Of a stretch of DNA of 64,000 nt, positions 28,165 through 36,471 are shown piece by piece. The notes beneath the pieces are model-generated. The model had not been told where the DNA came from and made no database searches. It saw only the letters and a list, made by a program, of their open reading frames with translations. The translations under genes and the position numbers were made by a program. The stretch is from positions 8,036-72,035 of the forward strand of contig JANOVM010000045.1 of NCBI GenBank assembly GCA_031417395.1, in the 5' to 3' direction. The first letter of the stretch is position 1. Each line of letters starts with the position of its first letter. Origin of the DNA: JADKIH01 sp031417395. Lineage in GTDB: Bacteria; Bacteroidota; Bacteroidia; AKYH767-A; 2013-40CM-41-45.

Positions 28165-28896
28165 CTATAAAATTGTCAAGTTATAAGTCATATCAAGTGT
28201 AAGACTATATAATGGAACTTCACCCGAGTAATGAATTATATGATTTCCCTTTTTTAATACTTTGGTCATGATAAAATATCCATCCCCTACAGAAGTCCCA
28301 AAACCACCGGTACTTCCGAAAATCCAAGGAGTAGGTGCGTTGAAAGTGAACTCCGGTGATACGACACGATAGGAGTTAATATTACTGACAGAAATCCCAT
28401 CCACAGTACATGTTACATTGGTAATTAGATCAGCAGTTGAATTTGCATTGATCAGCCGATCAGCATAGGTACTCCCCAATCCTTCCAGGTCAGACGCTTC
28501 AGCGTTAATCAAAGCAATAAATAATGCTTTGCCATGAGGAATCGTACAGGTGCGCACAACAGTCCCAAATGGCGCGGCAAGAAACCATACTTTTCCCGTT
28601 TGGCCCATCGTTACATCAAATCCCGGGTCGTCGTTAAACGGATGGTTAGGCACAACGGGCAATTCCATTGCCCATTTCCACCAATTTGCACTCCATTCAC
28701 CGTAGGTAGAACCAAACATGTTTGCATTAGGTGAAAATACCTCTGAGTTCATTTTTAACGCCCTAACATCTGCATTTTCAGTAACACTGGAATTTAGAGG
28801 AGCAATCGTATTTTCCTTTTTGCACGCACTGGCTAGTAGCATAATGAATGCAATGATGATAAATGATGATTGATTGATAATTTTAATTGTTTTCAT
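28165..28896 (-). CDS. Lipoprotein of an uncharacterised secreted family (GEWSANWWKW motif)
   Basis: 243 residues. Signal peptide with lipobox LLASAC; Cys about residue 25 would be lipidated. The mature part carries YGEWSANWWKWAMELP, MGQTGKVWFLAAPFGT, CTIPHGKALFIALINAE and a C-terminal beta-rich half (GDGYFIMTKVLKKGNH). I recall similar W-rich GEW..WWKW proteins from many environmental bacteria, but no function. Two cysteines besides the lipidated one might pair. The gene stands alone and converges on the arsenic operon. Confidence 0.7.
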   Translation of the reverse strand: MKTIKIINQSSFIIIAFIMLLASACKKENTIAPLNSSVTENADVRALKMNSEVFSPNANMFGSTYGEWSANWWKWAMELPVVPNHPFNDDPGFDVTMGQTGKVWFLAAPFGTVVRTCTIPHGKALFIALINAEASDLEGLGSTYADRLINANSTADLITNVTCTVDGISVSNINSYRVVSPEFTFNAPTPWIFGSTGGFGTSVGDGYFIMTKVLKKGNHIIHYSGEVPLYSLTLDMTYNLTIL

Positions 28897-29521
28897 TTTT
28901 TTGTTTTTTTAAAAATGGTTAAAATAAATTATACACATTCAATATTCTAAATGTCACATAAAGATACAATTATTTGAAAATTTGAAACACTGAAATCGAA
29001 AAAATTATAGAGAAAGATTTAAATCTGAGGCCATTTTTATCGTTTCCTGGACTTTTAGTACCTTTAGCGTTAAATTAGGACTCCAAATTTCAACAATTAA
29101 CAGGGAGTTCTCACGAAAGCCCGCAACAATTTTGAAGGAGCCATAGCAATTGCTATCAGTGTTTTCGGAGTTAATAGTGTTGAGATTTTGTGGGAGTCAA
29201 TAGTCCTTTAGTAGAAGTAACTGCTTTATTGGTTTGGTGAATTTTACATTCCAAATTCGAAGGAAGTATTATTTAAACACACCAATGTCTCAAAAAAATA
29301 TAGCCTGCTTTAAAGATGATTTTTCAACTTTCAAATTCTCAAAACAATTGTTTCCATATCTATTTGCAGAATTGAATTATCATTAAAATACGATTAAATT
29401 TCAAGTATCTCAACGAGGAAAAGTTTATTAAAATGATATTTGCAATTATTTAAATAATTTAGGACAAGCTACTCCCATTTTCATAAATTTGGAAACGGAA
29501 TTTATTATCTAATACCATAAA
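28897..29521. other. Intergenic stretch containing a decayed acr3 fragment
   Basis: About 625 bases between the lipoprotein gene and the response regulator. It holds the acr3 3'-end remnant (29107-29290). A TAAATTTG sequence at 29485-29492 could be the -7 element of the regulator gene, though no good -33 partner is visible. Confidence 0.55.
29107..29290 (+). pseudogene. Decayed 3' fragment of an acr3 arsenite pump gene
   Basis: The plus strand can be aligned by eye with the acr3 end at 27840-28015. Shared peptides, read across frameshifts, are NNFEGAIAIAISVFGVNS (intact: NNFELAIAVAIGVFGINS), PLVEV(T/P)AL, and a final R(R/K)KYYL. Frameshifts interrupt it and no 5' part is present. It is a leftover of a second acr3 or of a tandem duplication. 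Confidence 0.85.
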
Positions 29522-30205
29522 ATGAAATTACTATTAGTTGAAGACGAACCCAAATTAATCTCCTTCATAAAACGAGGTCTCGAAGAAAACGGTTTTGAAA
29601 CAGACATTGCTTACGATGGTAATGTAGGAGAACGACTCGCCAAAAGCGGAAACTACAATGTAATTATTCTTGATGTCAATCTTCCTTACAAAAATGGGTT
29701 TGAAATATGTTCCGAACTGAGAAAAAATAATATTCACACTCCTGTTCTCATGCTAACTGCACTGGGAAGCACAGAAGATAAACTTCAAGGTTTTGATGCA
29801 GGCGCTGACGATTATCTAATAAAGCCCTTTGAGTTTTTAGAATTGCTGGCCAGGGTAAAAGCCTTATCCAAACGTAATACCGATGATAAGACAGCAACGA
29901 ATGTTCTGCGTTTTGCCGATTTAGTACTTGATCTAAATACAAAAACTGTTCAAAGGGGCGGAAACAGTATTGATCTCACTGCCAAAGAATTTTCATTGCT
30001 GGAATATTTTTTGAGAAATAAGAAACGTGTTATTTCACGCGGAGAACTTGCTGATAAAGTGTGGGACATCAACTTTGATACAGGAACAAACGTAATTGAT
30101 GTATATGTTAATTTTTTAAGAAAGAAAATCGATAAAAACTTCCCCAATAAACTAATTCATACTCAAGTTGGATTCGGTTATATTCTAAAGGAAGCAGCTG
30201 AATGA
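29522..30205 (+). CDS. OmpR-family response regulator
   Basis: 227 residues. Receiver domain at residues 1-115 with acidic pair EDE, phosphoacceptor Asp51 (IILDVNLP), Thr79 and Lys101 (LIKPFE). The winged-helix DNA-binding domain (about 130-225) has LTAKEFSLLEYFLRNKKRV and VIDVYVNFLRKKID, then TQVGFGYILK. It resembles CusR/CopR regulators in length and motifs, but the signal is not readable. Its stop overlaps the kinase start (ATGA), so the two proteins are made together. Adjacency to ars genes could suggest metal sensing; that is inference. Confidence 0.92.
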   Translation: MKLLLVEDEPKLISFIKRGLEENGFETDIAYDGNVGERLAKSGNYNVIILDVNLPYKNGFEICSELRKNNIHTPVLMLTALGSTEDKLQGFDAGADDYLIKPFEFLELLARVKALSKRNTDDKTATNVLRFADLVLDLNTKTVQRGGNSIDLTAKEFSLLEYFLRNKKRVISRGELADKVWDINFDTGTNVIDVYVNFLRKKIDKNFPNKLIHTQVGFGYILKEAAE

Positions 30206-31566
30206 CAATAAAAAATAAACTTACTTTTCGTTTTACTTTAATTGTAGGTGCGCTTCTTTTACTTTTTTCAATAATAATCTATCTATCGACTGCCAATTTT
30301 CTTGGGCGTGAATCGATAAGTAAATTTAAAGAGAAGGTAGTCCTTACTTCGAGTTTTATCATAAAAGATGGCGTTATAGACTCTGATCTTGTTTCCGTCA
30401 TAAATAAAAATTTACTTAACTCCATTCTAAAAGAAAAAATTTTAATTCTGGATGAAAATGGTTCCGTTAAGTACAATAGTTTTGACAGCATCAATCATCC
30501 ATTTGAAAACAAGTTCATAAACGAAGTACTCATAAACAAAGAAGCCTTTGCTTCAACGAATGATGCTTTAAGATTTGGAATATTGCTAAGCGGAGAAAAA
30601 AACAAACTGATATTTATTGCTGAGTCCCAAAAAGAATATCTAAATGAATTGTATCAATTAAAATTAATTCTTTTTACAGGATGGTTAGTATCACTGGTAT
30701 TAATTTTCATTTCAGGAAGGTATTTCGCAGGAAAAGCTTTGCAGCCTATTTCTAAAGTTGTTACAGAAGTTGACACTATCTCTATCAGCAACCTGCATAA
30801 GCGCGTTAGCGAAGGAAATAGCAAAGACGAGATTGCCCAACTCGCAAAAACTTTTAACAGACTACTCGAACGACTGGAAGTTGCCTTTCAATTACAACGC
30901 AACTTCGTTTCCAATGCTTCTCATGAGCTGCGAACACCACTAAGTACTATTACTGCTCAACTTGAAGTAACATTGCTTAATAAGCGTACAACCGCTGAAT
31001 ATGAATTAGTGTTGAATTCAATATTAGATGATATTCGGGATTTAAACCAACTTTCAGAAGGACTTTTTGACTTAACACTGGCAAGCCGCGATGTTTCACT
31101 CATGAAATTCGCAAATGTCAGAATGGATGAATTGCTTCTACAAGCTCGTAAAGAATTGTTAAAACGAAAAAATGATTATAAGATTAATATTCACTTTGGA
31201 GAATTTCCTGAAGAAGAAACATCGTTAACTCTTTTTGGCAAAGAACATTTGTTAAAATCTGTCCTAATTAACCTTATGGATAATGCTTGTAAATTTTCCA
31301 GTAACAAAGCAGCAGATGTCTTCCTGGATATTGAATCAAATACCATTAAACTGACGGTTTCAGATAATGGCATTGGTATGCCTGATGAATATTTAAATAA
31401 TGTTTTCAAGCCTCTAATCCGGGCAGAAAATGCAAAACGCATACCCGGTCACGGACTTGGTCTGGCTTTGGCGAAAAAAATAGTGGAACTTCATCACGGT
31501 GATATTCAGATTTCTACGGCAATAAATAAGGGAACAACCATTTCCCTCAAATTCCCCTCCCTTTAG
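30202..31566 (+). CDS. Sensor histidine kinase (partner of the OmpR regulator)
   Basis: 454 residues. Two membrane helices (about 10-32 and 155-172) bracket a periplasmic sensing domain of about 120 residues. A HAMP segment follows (AGKALQPISKVV..). The H-box is ASHELRTPLSTI with His241, the N-box LMDNACKFSS, the G1 box DNGIGMPD and the G2 box GHGLGLALAKKI. The overall plan is that of CusS/heavy-metal kinases. The sensed signal is unknown. A hairpin at 31581-31621 follows the stop. Confidence 0.92.
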   Translation: MTIKNKLTFRFTLIVGALLLLFSIIIYLSTANFLGRESISKFKEKVVLTSSFIIKDGVIDSDLVSVINKNLLNSILKEKILILDENGSVKYNSFDSINHPFENKFINEVLINKEAFASTNDALRFGILLSGEKNKLIFIAESQKEYLNELYQLKLILFTGWLVSLVLIFISGRYFAGKALQPISKVVTEVDTISISNLHKRVSEGNSKDEIAQLAKTFNRLLERLEVAFQLQRNFVSNASHELRTPLSTITAQLEVTLLNKRTTAEYELVLNSILDDIRDLNQLSEGLFDLTLASRDVSLMKFANVRMDELLLQARKELLKRKNDYKINIHFGEFPEEETSLTLFGKEHLLKSVLINLMDNACKFSSNKAADVFLDIESNTIKLTVSDNGIGMPDEYLNNVFKPLIRAENAKRIPGHGLGLALAKKIVELHHGDIQISTAINKGTTISLKFPSL

Positions 31567-31580
31567 CATTTAATGACTTT

Positions 31581-31621
31581 TTAACCGGGCTTTAAGATTT
31601 GTTTAAGGTTAAGCCCGTTAA
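31581..31621 (+). terminator. Hairpin after the two-component operon
   Basis: The arms TTAACCGGGCTT and AAGCCCGTTAA enclose about 18 bases; one base is unpaired. It starts 15 bases after the kinase stop. The T-rich tail is weak. Confidence 0.55.
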
Positions 31622-31695
31622 TTTGCCATGTATTCAATAACGAATGCACCCGGCAACAGGGAAACTGAAGGTTAAAATTAAAAAGCAAAATAAAA

Positions 31696-32448
31696 ATGAA
31701 AATTTCAAATTTAATTCCTGTTATAGAAGGCAAACCAAATCACAAAGAAACATTCAATAAGGTTTCTAATTTCCCGGCAGTAAACGTTTCTGAAACAAGA
31801 GAAACTCTTAAAATCGTTCTCGAAGTTCCTGGATATACTCATGAAGACATTGCAGTATATGCTATGGGGTCGCGATTAAGTGTATCCGGAAGCAGAAAAG
31901 AAAATGCTACTGAAAAATTAAAAATTCTTCTCTCCAAAGAAAGAATAAATTCTTTCCGCTGGGTTTATGACTTAAAACTACCTTACAAAAAAGAAGACCT
32001 TACCATTACCATTGAGAACGGCTTCCTATTCATCACGCTTATTAAATCAGAGAAAGTGATGCTTCCTGTGAAAAACGTTCCTGTGCTGGAGAATTACATG
32101 GAGGACAACTTCTACTTCCCACGTGCAAATGTGGTTGAATCAGAATCCCATTTAGAGATGTCGCTTGAAATACCGGGCTACAAAACGGAAGATGTATTTA
32201 TTGATATTAAAGACACATCTTTAATGATAACCGGCAAACGAAAACTGGAATTGTACAATCAAGGAGAACAATATCATCGTATTGAAATTCCTTTAAGAAA
32301 TTCATTCATGCGCATGTTTGAATTACCGGATAATATTAACAAGTCACAAGCCAGCTGGCATGTAGAGAATGGTGTCATGTTTGTATTCCTTCCAAAACTT
32401 AAAACAATCTTAAAAGAAGAAGTTGGGCGAGAAACGATGTTTGCCTGA
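31696..32448 (+). CDS. Double-domain Hsp20/alpha-crystallin small heat-shock protein
   Basis: 250 residues, roughly twice the length of a typical bacterial Hsp20. The first alpha-crystallin domain (about 27-115) has VSETRETLKIVLEVPGYTHE, an LSVSGSRK strand and ENGFLFITL. The second (about 138-240) has VVESESHLEMSLEIPGYKTE, LMITGKRK, RSFELP-like RMFELPDNI and ENGVMFVFLPK. ATP-independent holdase function is expected. Sequence divergence between the halves argues for an old internal duplication rather than a recent one. It stands between the two-component pair and the carbonic-anhydrase operon, with a terminator behind it. Confidence 0.85.
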   Translation: MKISNLIPVIEGKPNHKETFNKVSNFPAVNVSETRETLKIVLEVPGYTHEDIAVYAMGSRLSVSGSRKENATEKLKILLSKERINSFRWVYDLKLPYKKEDLTITIENGFLFITLIKSEKVMLPVKNVPVLENYMEDNFYFPRANVVESESHLEMSLEIPGYKTEDVFIDIKDTSLMITGKRKLELYNQGEQYHRIEIPLRNSFMRMFELPDNINKSQASWHVENGVMFVFLPKLKTILKEEVGRETMFA

Positions 32449-32484
32449 TTAACTAATTCATCGCATTGTGTTTGTTAAACAATT

Positions 32485-32516
32485 CCCTGCTGTTATAACT
32501 ACAGCAGGGTTTGTTT
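32485..32516 (+). terminator. Rho-independent terminator after the double Hsp20 gene
   Basis: A perfect 9-base stem (CCCTGCTGT / ACAGCAGGG) with a 7-base loop, followed by TTTGTTTT. It lies 37 bases after the Hsp20 stop. Confidence 0.85.
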
Positions 32517-32607
32517 TAAATATCAGTATAAATTATTCATCAACATATTATTAAATTAAATTAAATTATTCTAAACCCAATCTAACCCCAAAACAAATCA
32601 ATAACCC

Positions 32608-33357
32608 ATGAAAACTAACAAATTAATTTTATCAATTATCGGATTAAGTTTCATTGCAAATAATGCAATTTCCGGTGAAAATGAATTACAAAAAGGGAAA
32701 ACCGGAATTTCCACTGCCGGTACACAAACAAAAGAATCTCAGTCCGCTATGGATCCCAAACAAGCACTACAAAAATTAAAAGAAGGAAATAAACGCTTTG
32801 TAGAAAACAAAATGTTAAATAAGAATTACAAAGCTCAGGTAAAAGAAACTGCAAAAGGTCAATACCCATATGCAGTTATCCTTAGCTGCTTAGACTCCAG
32901 AACATCGTCTGAATTAATTTTTGACCTTAACATGGGAGATTCTTTCAATGCCCGTATTGCAGGAAATTTTGAAAACGAAGACATCCTTGGCAGTATGGAA
33001 TTTGCTTGCAAAGCCGCAGGTGCAAAATTAATTGTTGTTGTTGGACATACTAATTGCGGAGCCGTTAAAGGTGCATGCGATAAAGTTGAAATGGGCAACC
33101 TTACCAGTGTAATCAAACAAATTTCACCGGTTGTAGAATCCACACCAACAAGTGGTGAAAAAAATTCCAAAAATCATGAATTTGTTGAAGAGGTTTCAAA
33201 ACAAAACGTACTTAAGACTATGAAAGATATTCGTGAGAGAAGTCCAATACTAAAAGAAATGGAAGAAAAAGGTGAAATTGCTATTGTAGGTGGTATGTAT
33301 AATCTTGAAACCGGAAAAGTAGATTTTTATCAAGAAAAAACAGAGAGTAATAATTGA
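32608..33357 (+). CDS. Exported beta-carbonic anhydrase
   Basis: 249 residues. Signal peptide at residues 1-22 (..ANNAISG) and a linker precede the beta-class catalytic domain. Zinc ligands are Cys94, His147 and Cys150, in SCLDSR and GHTNCGA; the catalytic Asp96-Arg98 dyad is intact, and ARIAGN follows. It interconverts CO2 and bicarbonate in the periplasm. It is the first of four tightly coupled genes (TGATG overlap with DedA), so its function is probably linked to the membrane proteins encoded behind it. Confidence 0.92.
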   Translation: MKTNKLILSIIGLSFIANNAISGENELQKGKTGISTAGTQTKESQSAMDPKQALQKLKEGNKRFVENKMLNKNYKAQVKETAKGQYPYAVILSCLDSRTSSELIFDLNMGDSFNARIAGNFENEDILGSMEFACKAAGAKLIVVVGHTNCGAVKGACDKVEMGNLTSVIKQISPVVESTPTSGEKNSKNHEFVEEVSKQNVLKTMKDIRERSPILKEMEEKGEIAIVGGMYNLETGKVDFYQEKTESNN

Positions 33358-33977
33358 TGGAATTTTTTGAAACTCTCATGAACTCCGAAAAACTAATCCA
33401 TTACGGAGGATTAACACTGTTATTGATAATAGTGTTTGCCGAAACCGGATTGTTTTTCGGATTCTTTTTGCCGGGAGATTACTTATTGTTTACAGCAGGA
33501 ATCCTATGCGGAACACAGGATTTGAATGTCAGTATAGAGACACTTACGCTGTCTGTAATTTGTGCGGCAATCCTGGGTGATTATACCGGCTATTTTACAG
33601 GCAGGTTTTTTGGAAACAAATTTGTTCAGAAAAAAGACTCATTCTTTTTCAAAAAAAAATATGTTGAAAAAACGAATGCCTTCTTTTTAAAATATGGAAA
33701 AGCTACACTTATACTGGGAAGGTATTTACCCATTGTACGGACGTTTGCACCTATTATGGCAGGAATAACAAAAATGGATTTCAAGTATTTTTCTTTGGCA
33801 AATATAACAGGAGGTATCTTATGGGTAACATCTCTAATACCTCTTGGCTATTACTTAGGCAAGAATCACCCTGATGTCATAGACTACATAGGTTATATTG
33901 TATTAGGTTTTTTTATTTTAACACTTATTCCTGTGATAAAAGTGCTTTGGTCAGGATTTAAAGTTAAGCCTTTATAA
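33357..33977 (+). CDS. DedA-family membrane protein
   Basis: 206 residues. The frame is open from TTG at 33354, but ATG at 33357 forms the TGATG overlap with the carbonic anhydrase stop and is the likelier start. DedA/VTT signatures: FAETGLFFGFFLPGDYLLF, a GDYTGYFTGRFFG segment, FLKYGKATLILGRYLPIVRT and FAPIMAG with the conserved arginine. Four to five membrane helices. Family members are lipid flippases or proton-dependent transporters needed for membrane and pH homeostasis. Here coupling with carbonic anhydrase suggests a bicarbonate/pH role (inference). Confidence 0.9.
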   Translation: MEFFETLMNSEKLIHYGGLTLLLIIVFAETGLFFGFFLPGDYLLFTAGILCGTQDLNVSIETLTLSVICAAILGDYTGYFTGRFFGNKFVQKKDSFFFKKKYVEKTNAFFLKYGKATLILGRYLPIVRTFAPIMAGITKMDFKYFSLANITGGILWVTSLIPLGYYLGKNHPDVIDYIGYIVLGFFILTLIPVIKVLWSGFKVKPL

Positions 33978-33979
33978 AA

Positions 33980-34870
33980 ATGTTTCTATTTGCCCGAAGA
34001 GTAACAGAATCTGCTATATTCAAATATGGCATACTTTTAACAATTATATCGTCAGCCATTCTAACCGGTCTTGAAACCTATTCCGGAATTTTAATTAACT
34101 ACGAGCAGATTTTCCTGAAATTAGATAGAATAATAATTTTAATATTTACAATAGAAATAATTCTCAAGCTATTAGCGCAAGGTAAAAATCCCAAGCAATA
34201 TTTCCGTGACCCATGGAACATTTTTGACTTCATAATTGTAATACTCTGTTACTTACCATCCGATTTACGATTCGTAAGTATGCTGAGAATTGTGAGACTG
34301 TTGCGTGTTCTTAGATTAATTAGCGTATTACCAAAACTTCAACTGCTTGTAAACACACTAATAAAGAGTTTACCATCCATTTCCTATGTAATAATTCTTC
34401 TGACTTTATTATTCTATATTTATGCAGTGGCAGGTTGTTTCATTTTTGGGCAAAATGATCCCATTCATTTTGGCAGTCTGCACGTAGCTATGTTGACATT
34501 ATTCAGCGTAGTAACACTGGAAGGCTGGGTTGAAATTTTAAAGATAAATATGTACGGCTGTGCAAATTATGGCTATGAAAACTATCGTCAACTTTGCCTA
34601 TCATCCAATGGCCAGCCGGCAGCAGCCGTTGCTTATTTTATTTCATTCATTTTACTTGGCTCCATGATTTTCATAAATTTGTTTATTGGTGTTGTAATGA
34701 ACAGCATGTCAGAAAGTGAGCGTGAAATGGCCCTTTTAAAACTAAAAAGCAAAAATAACTCCGACTTAATTGAAAACCTCCAATCTATAGAACAAAAAAT
34801 GGATTTACTGAAAAATGATTTTACAATCATTTCGGATAAAATTAAAAACGAATTAACTAAATCAAAATAA
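33980..34870 (+). CDS. Voltage-gated cation channel (BacNav-like) with TLEGW filter
   Basis: 296 residues forming one six-helix subunit, expected to tetramerise. S4 (about 95-118) carries regularly spaced arginines in LRIVRLLRVLRLI. The pore signature is SVVTLEGWVEIL, residues 179-183 being TLEGW where sodium-selective BacNav channels have TLESW. The extracellular turret after the filter has two cysteines that could pair. S6 (GSMIFINLFIGVVMNSM) is followed by a C-terminal helical region (about 243-296) with heptad character, as in BacNav coiled coils. Glycine at filter position 4 may favour Ca2+ over Na+. The gene lies two bases after dedA and its stop overlaps the terC start (TAATG). Confidence 0.88.
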   Translation: MFLFARRVTESAIFKYGILLTIISSAILTGLETYSGILINYEQIFLKLDRIIILIFTIEIILKLLAQGKNPKQYFRDPWNIFDFIIVILCYLPSDLRFVSMLRIVRLLRVLRLISVLPKLQLLVNTLIKSLPSISYVIILLTLLFYIYAVAGCFIFGQNDPIHFGSLHVAMLTLFSVVTLEGWVEILKINMYGCANYGYENYRQLCLSSNGQPAAAVAYFISFILLGSMIFINLFIGVVMNSMSESEREMALLKLKSKNNSDLIENLQSIEQKMDLLKNDFTIISDKIKNELTKSK

Positions 34871-35796
34871 TGGAGACGCAAATTGGATTGTGGATAGGTT
34901 TTAATGCATTTGTTTTACTAATGCTGGCCCTTGATCTTGGAGTATTTAACAGAAAAGATCATGAAATAAAAGTTAAAGAAGCGTTAATTTGGAGTGGCGT
35001 ATGGATATGCCTTGCTTTACTTTTTAATGCAGGAATCTATTATTATAAAGGAAGTGAAATTGCCATGCAGTTTCTAACAGGGTATGTTATTGAAAAATCA
35101 CTTAGCGTAGACAATATTTTTGTCTTTGTACTTTTGTTTTCTTATTTCAAAGTGCCTCCTTTGTATCAACACAGAGTTTTGTTTTGGGGTATTCTCGGCG
35201 CACTGATAATGCGAGCTATTTTTATTGCAGCCGGTATTGCACTCATTGCCAAGTTCCATTGGATCATATATGTATTTGGCGGCTTCCTTGTAATAACAGG
35301 AATAAAACTAGCCATTAATAAAGGAACTAAAATTGACCCTGAGCATAATCCCGTTGTTAAATTGTTCCGAAAATTTTTCCCGGCAACTAGTAAATATCAT
35401 GGTAATAAATTCTGGATAATTGAAAATGGAAAACGAACCGCTACGCCGCTTTTCATTGTACTATTGTTAATTGAAACCACTGATTTAATATTTGCCGTTG
35501 ACTCCATCCCTGCTATTCTCGCCATAACGAATGATGCTTTCATCGTTTACACATCCAATGTATTTGCAATCCTTGGACTTCGTTCTTTGTATTTTGCATT
35601 ATCGGGAATAATGGATTTATTTAAATACCTGCATTATGGACTTGCAGCAATATTGGTATTTGTAGGTGTTAAAATGATACTCGTTGATTTTTATAAAATC
35701 CCTATCACTGTTTCTCTTTCAGTAATTGGCGGGATTCTTCTTACAAGTGTCTTGTTTTCCATACTTCATCGTAAGGACAAAGTAGTTTTAGAATAA
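34870..35796 (+). CDS. TerC/Alx-family integral membrane protein
   Basis: 308 residues, about nine membrane helices. Family motifs are FLTGYVIEKSLSVDNIFVF and LIETTDLIFAVDSIPAI, each with the conserved acidic residues thought to bind metal. Homologues (Alx, TerC) act in Mn2+ efflux and in alkaline or tellurite stress, or help insert or metalate exported proteins. Last of the carbonic anhydrase-dedA-channel-terC operon, its ATG overlapping the channel stop by one base. No yybP-ykoY riboswitch is visible upstream. Confidence 0.9.
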   Translation: METQIGLWIGFNAFVLLMLALDLGVFNRKDHEIKVKEALIWSGVWICLALLFNAGIYYYKGSEIAMQFLTGYVIEKSLSVDNIFVFVLLFSYFKVPPLYQHRVLFWGILGALIMRAIFIAAGIALIAKFHWIIYVFGGFLVITGIKLAINKGTKIDPEHNPVVKLFRKFFPATSKYHGNKFWIIENGKRTATPLFIVLLLIETTDLIFAVDSIPAILAITNDAFIVYTSNVFAILGLRSLYFALSGIMDLFKYLHYGLAAILVFVGVKMILVDFYKIPITVSLSVIGGILLTSVLFSILHRKDKVVLE

Positions 35797-35876
35797 AGTG
35801 AAAATTGCCGGAAAACCGCTATTCCATTATTAAATTTCTATATGATATAAATCATTTTAATTAAACATCAATTACC

Positions 35877-35884
35877 TACCTTTG
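35877..35884 (+). promoter_or_regulatory. Possible -7 promoter element
   Basis: TACCTTTG matches the Bacteroidota -7 consensus TAnnTTTG and ends 15 bases before the ATG at 35900. A proper TTTG -33 is not present at ideal spacing. Its position argues against an upstream TTG start. Confidence 0.4.
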
Positions 35885-35899
35885 AAAAAAATAAAATAT

Positions 35900-36295
35900 A
35901 TGAGTTATACAAATAAAAAAGTAACAGGAGTCTGGGTGGACCATGGAGAAGCCCTGGTAATCAGTACTGCCGATAAAAGTATTCACGGCCAATATACAAT
36001 AGCTGAAAAAATTGTGAACAAGCATCATAAAGATCATGGATCCAGTGAAAAAACACATAATAATAAAACAGCACAGGAATTACACAAATACTTTGAAGAA
36101 ATAACCAATCACATTCAAGGGTATGATGCAATCTTGCTTTTTGGTCCCGGAAAAGCGCAGGAAGAATTAAAAAACTTCATGCACGAAAACAAACATTTCA
36201 GCTCAAAAGAAATTCTTGTTAAAAGCGGTGACCGTTTAACAGAAAATGAAATGATTGCTTTTGTAAGAAATAATTTTTCTGCATTACACAGTTAA
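35900..36295 (+). CDS. Small eRF1/Dom34-like or host-factor-like protein
   Basis: 131 residues from ATG at 35900 (an upstream TTG at 35882 overlaps a promoter-like element). The pattern is VTGVWVDHGEALVI, a His-rich linker with HHKDHG, then AILLFGPGKAQEELKNFM, SKEILVKSGDRLTENEMIAFVRNNF. The VWVDH..A start plus LFGPGxAxxEL end recalls bacterial proteins distantly related to the eRF1/Pelota fold that are often found among stress genes. No catalytic motif is evident and function is unknown. Hairpin at 36359-36398 follows. Confidence 0.6.
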   Translation: MSYTNKKVTGVWVDHGEALVISTADKSIHGQYTIAEKIVNKHHKDHGSSEKTHNNKTAQELHKYFEEITNHIQGYDAILLFGPGKAQEELKNFMHENKHFSSKEILVKSGDRLTENEMIAFVRNNFSALHS

Positions 36296-36358
36296 TTTTT
36301 TTTATCAGTAAAATTCTGATTATTTACGATTGGAATATTTTTCTATCCCTAAAGATAA

Positions 36359-36398
36359 TTGCCATGAATGCACGAATATATTAGTGCATTCGTGGCAA
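36359..36398. terminator. Hairpin between convergent genes
   Basis: A 15-base stem with one mismatch (TTGCCATGAATGCAC / GTGCATTCGTGGCAA) around a 10-base loop. It separates the small eRF1-like gene from the 3' end of the pyrophosphatase gene, and probably acts in both directions. Confidence 0.65.
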
Positions 36399-36471
36399 TC
36401 CTTAGTGGTTATCGAGAAAAGCCTTACTACTCCCTGATGCTTGATTGTAATTAATTCAACCATCTCAATGA

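Noticed and set aside
35797..35899. yybP-ykoY or other metal riboswitch near terC
   Set aside because: terC is inside an operon with overlapping starts, and no structured leader is evident before it or after it.
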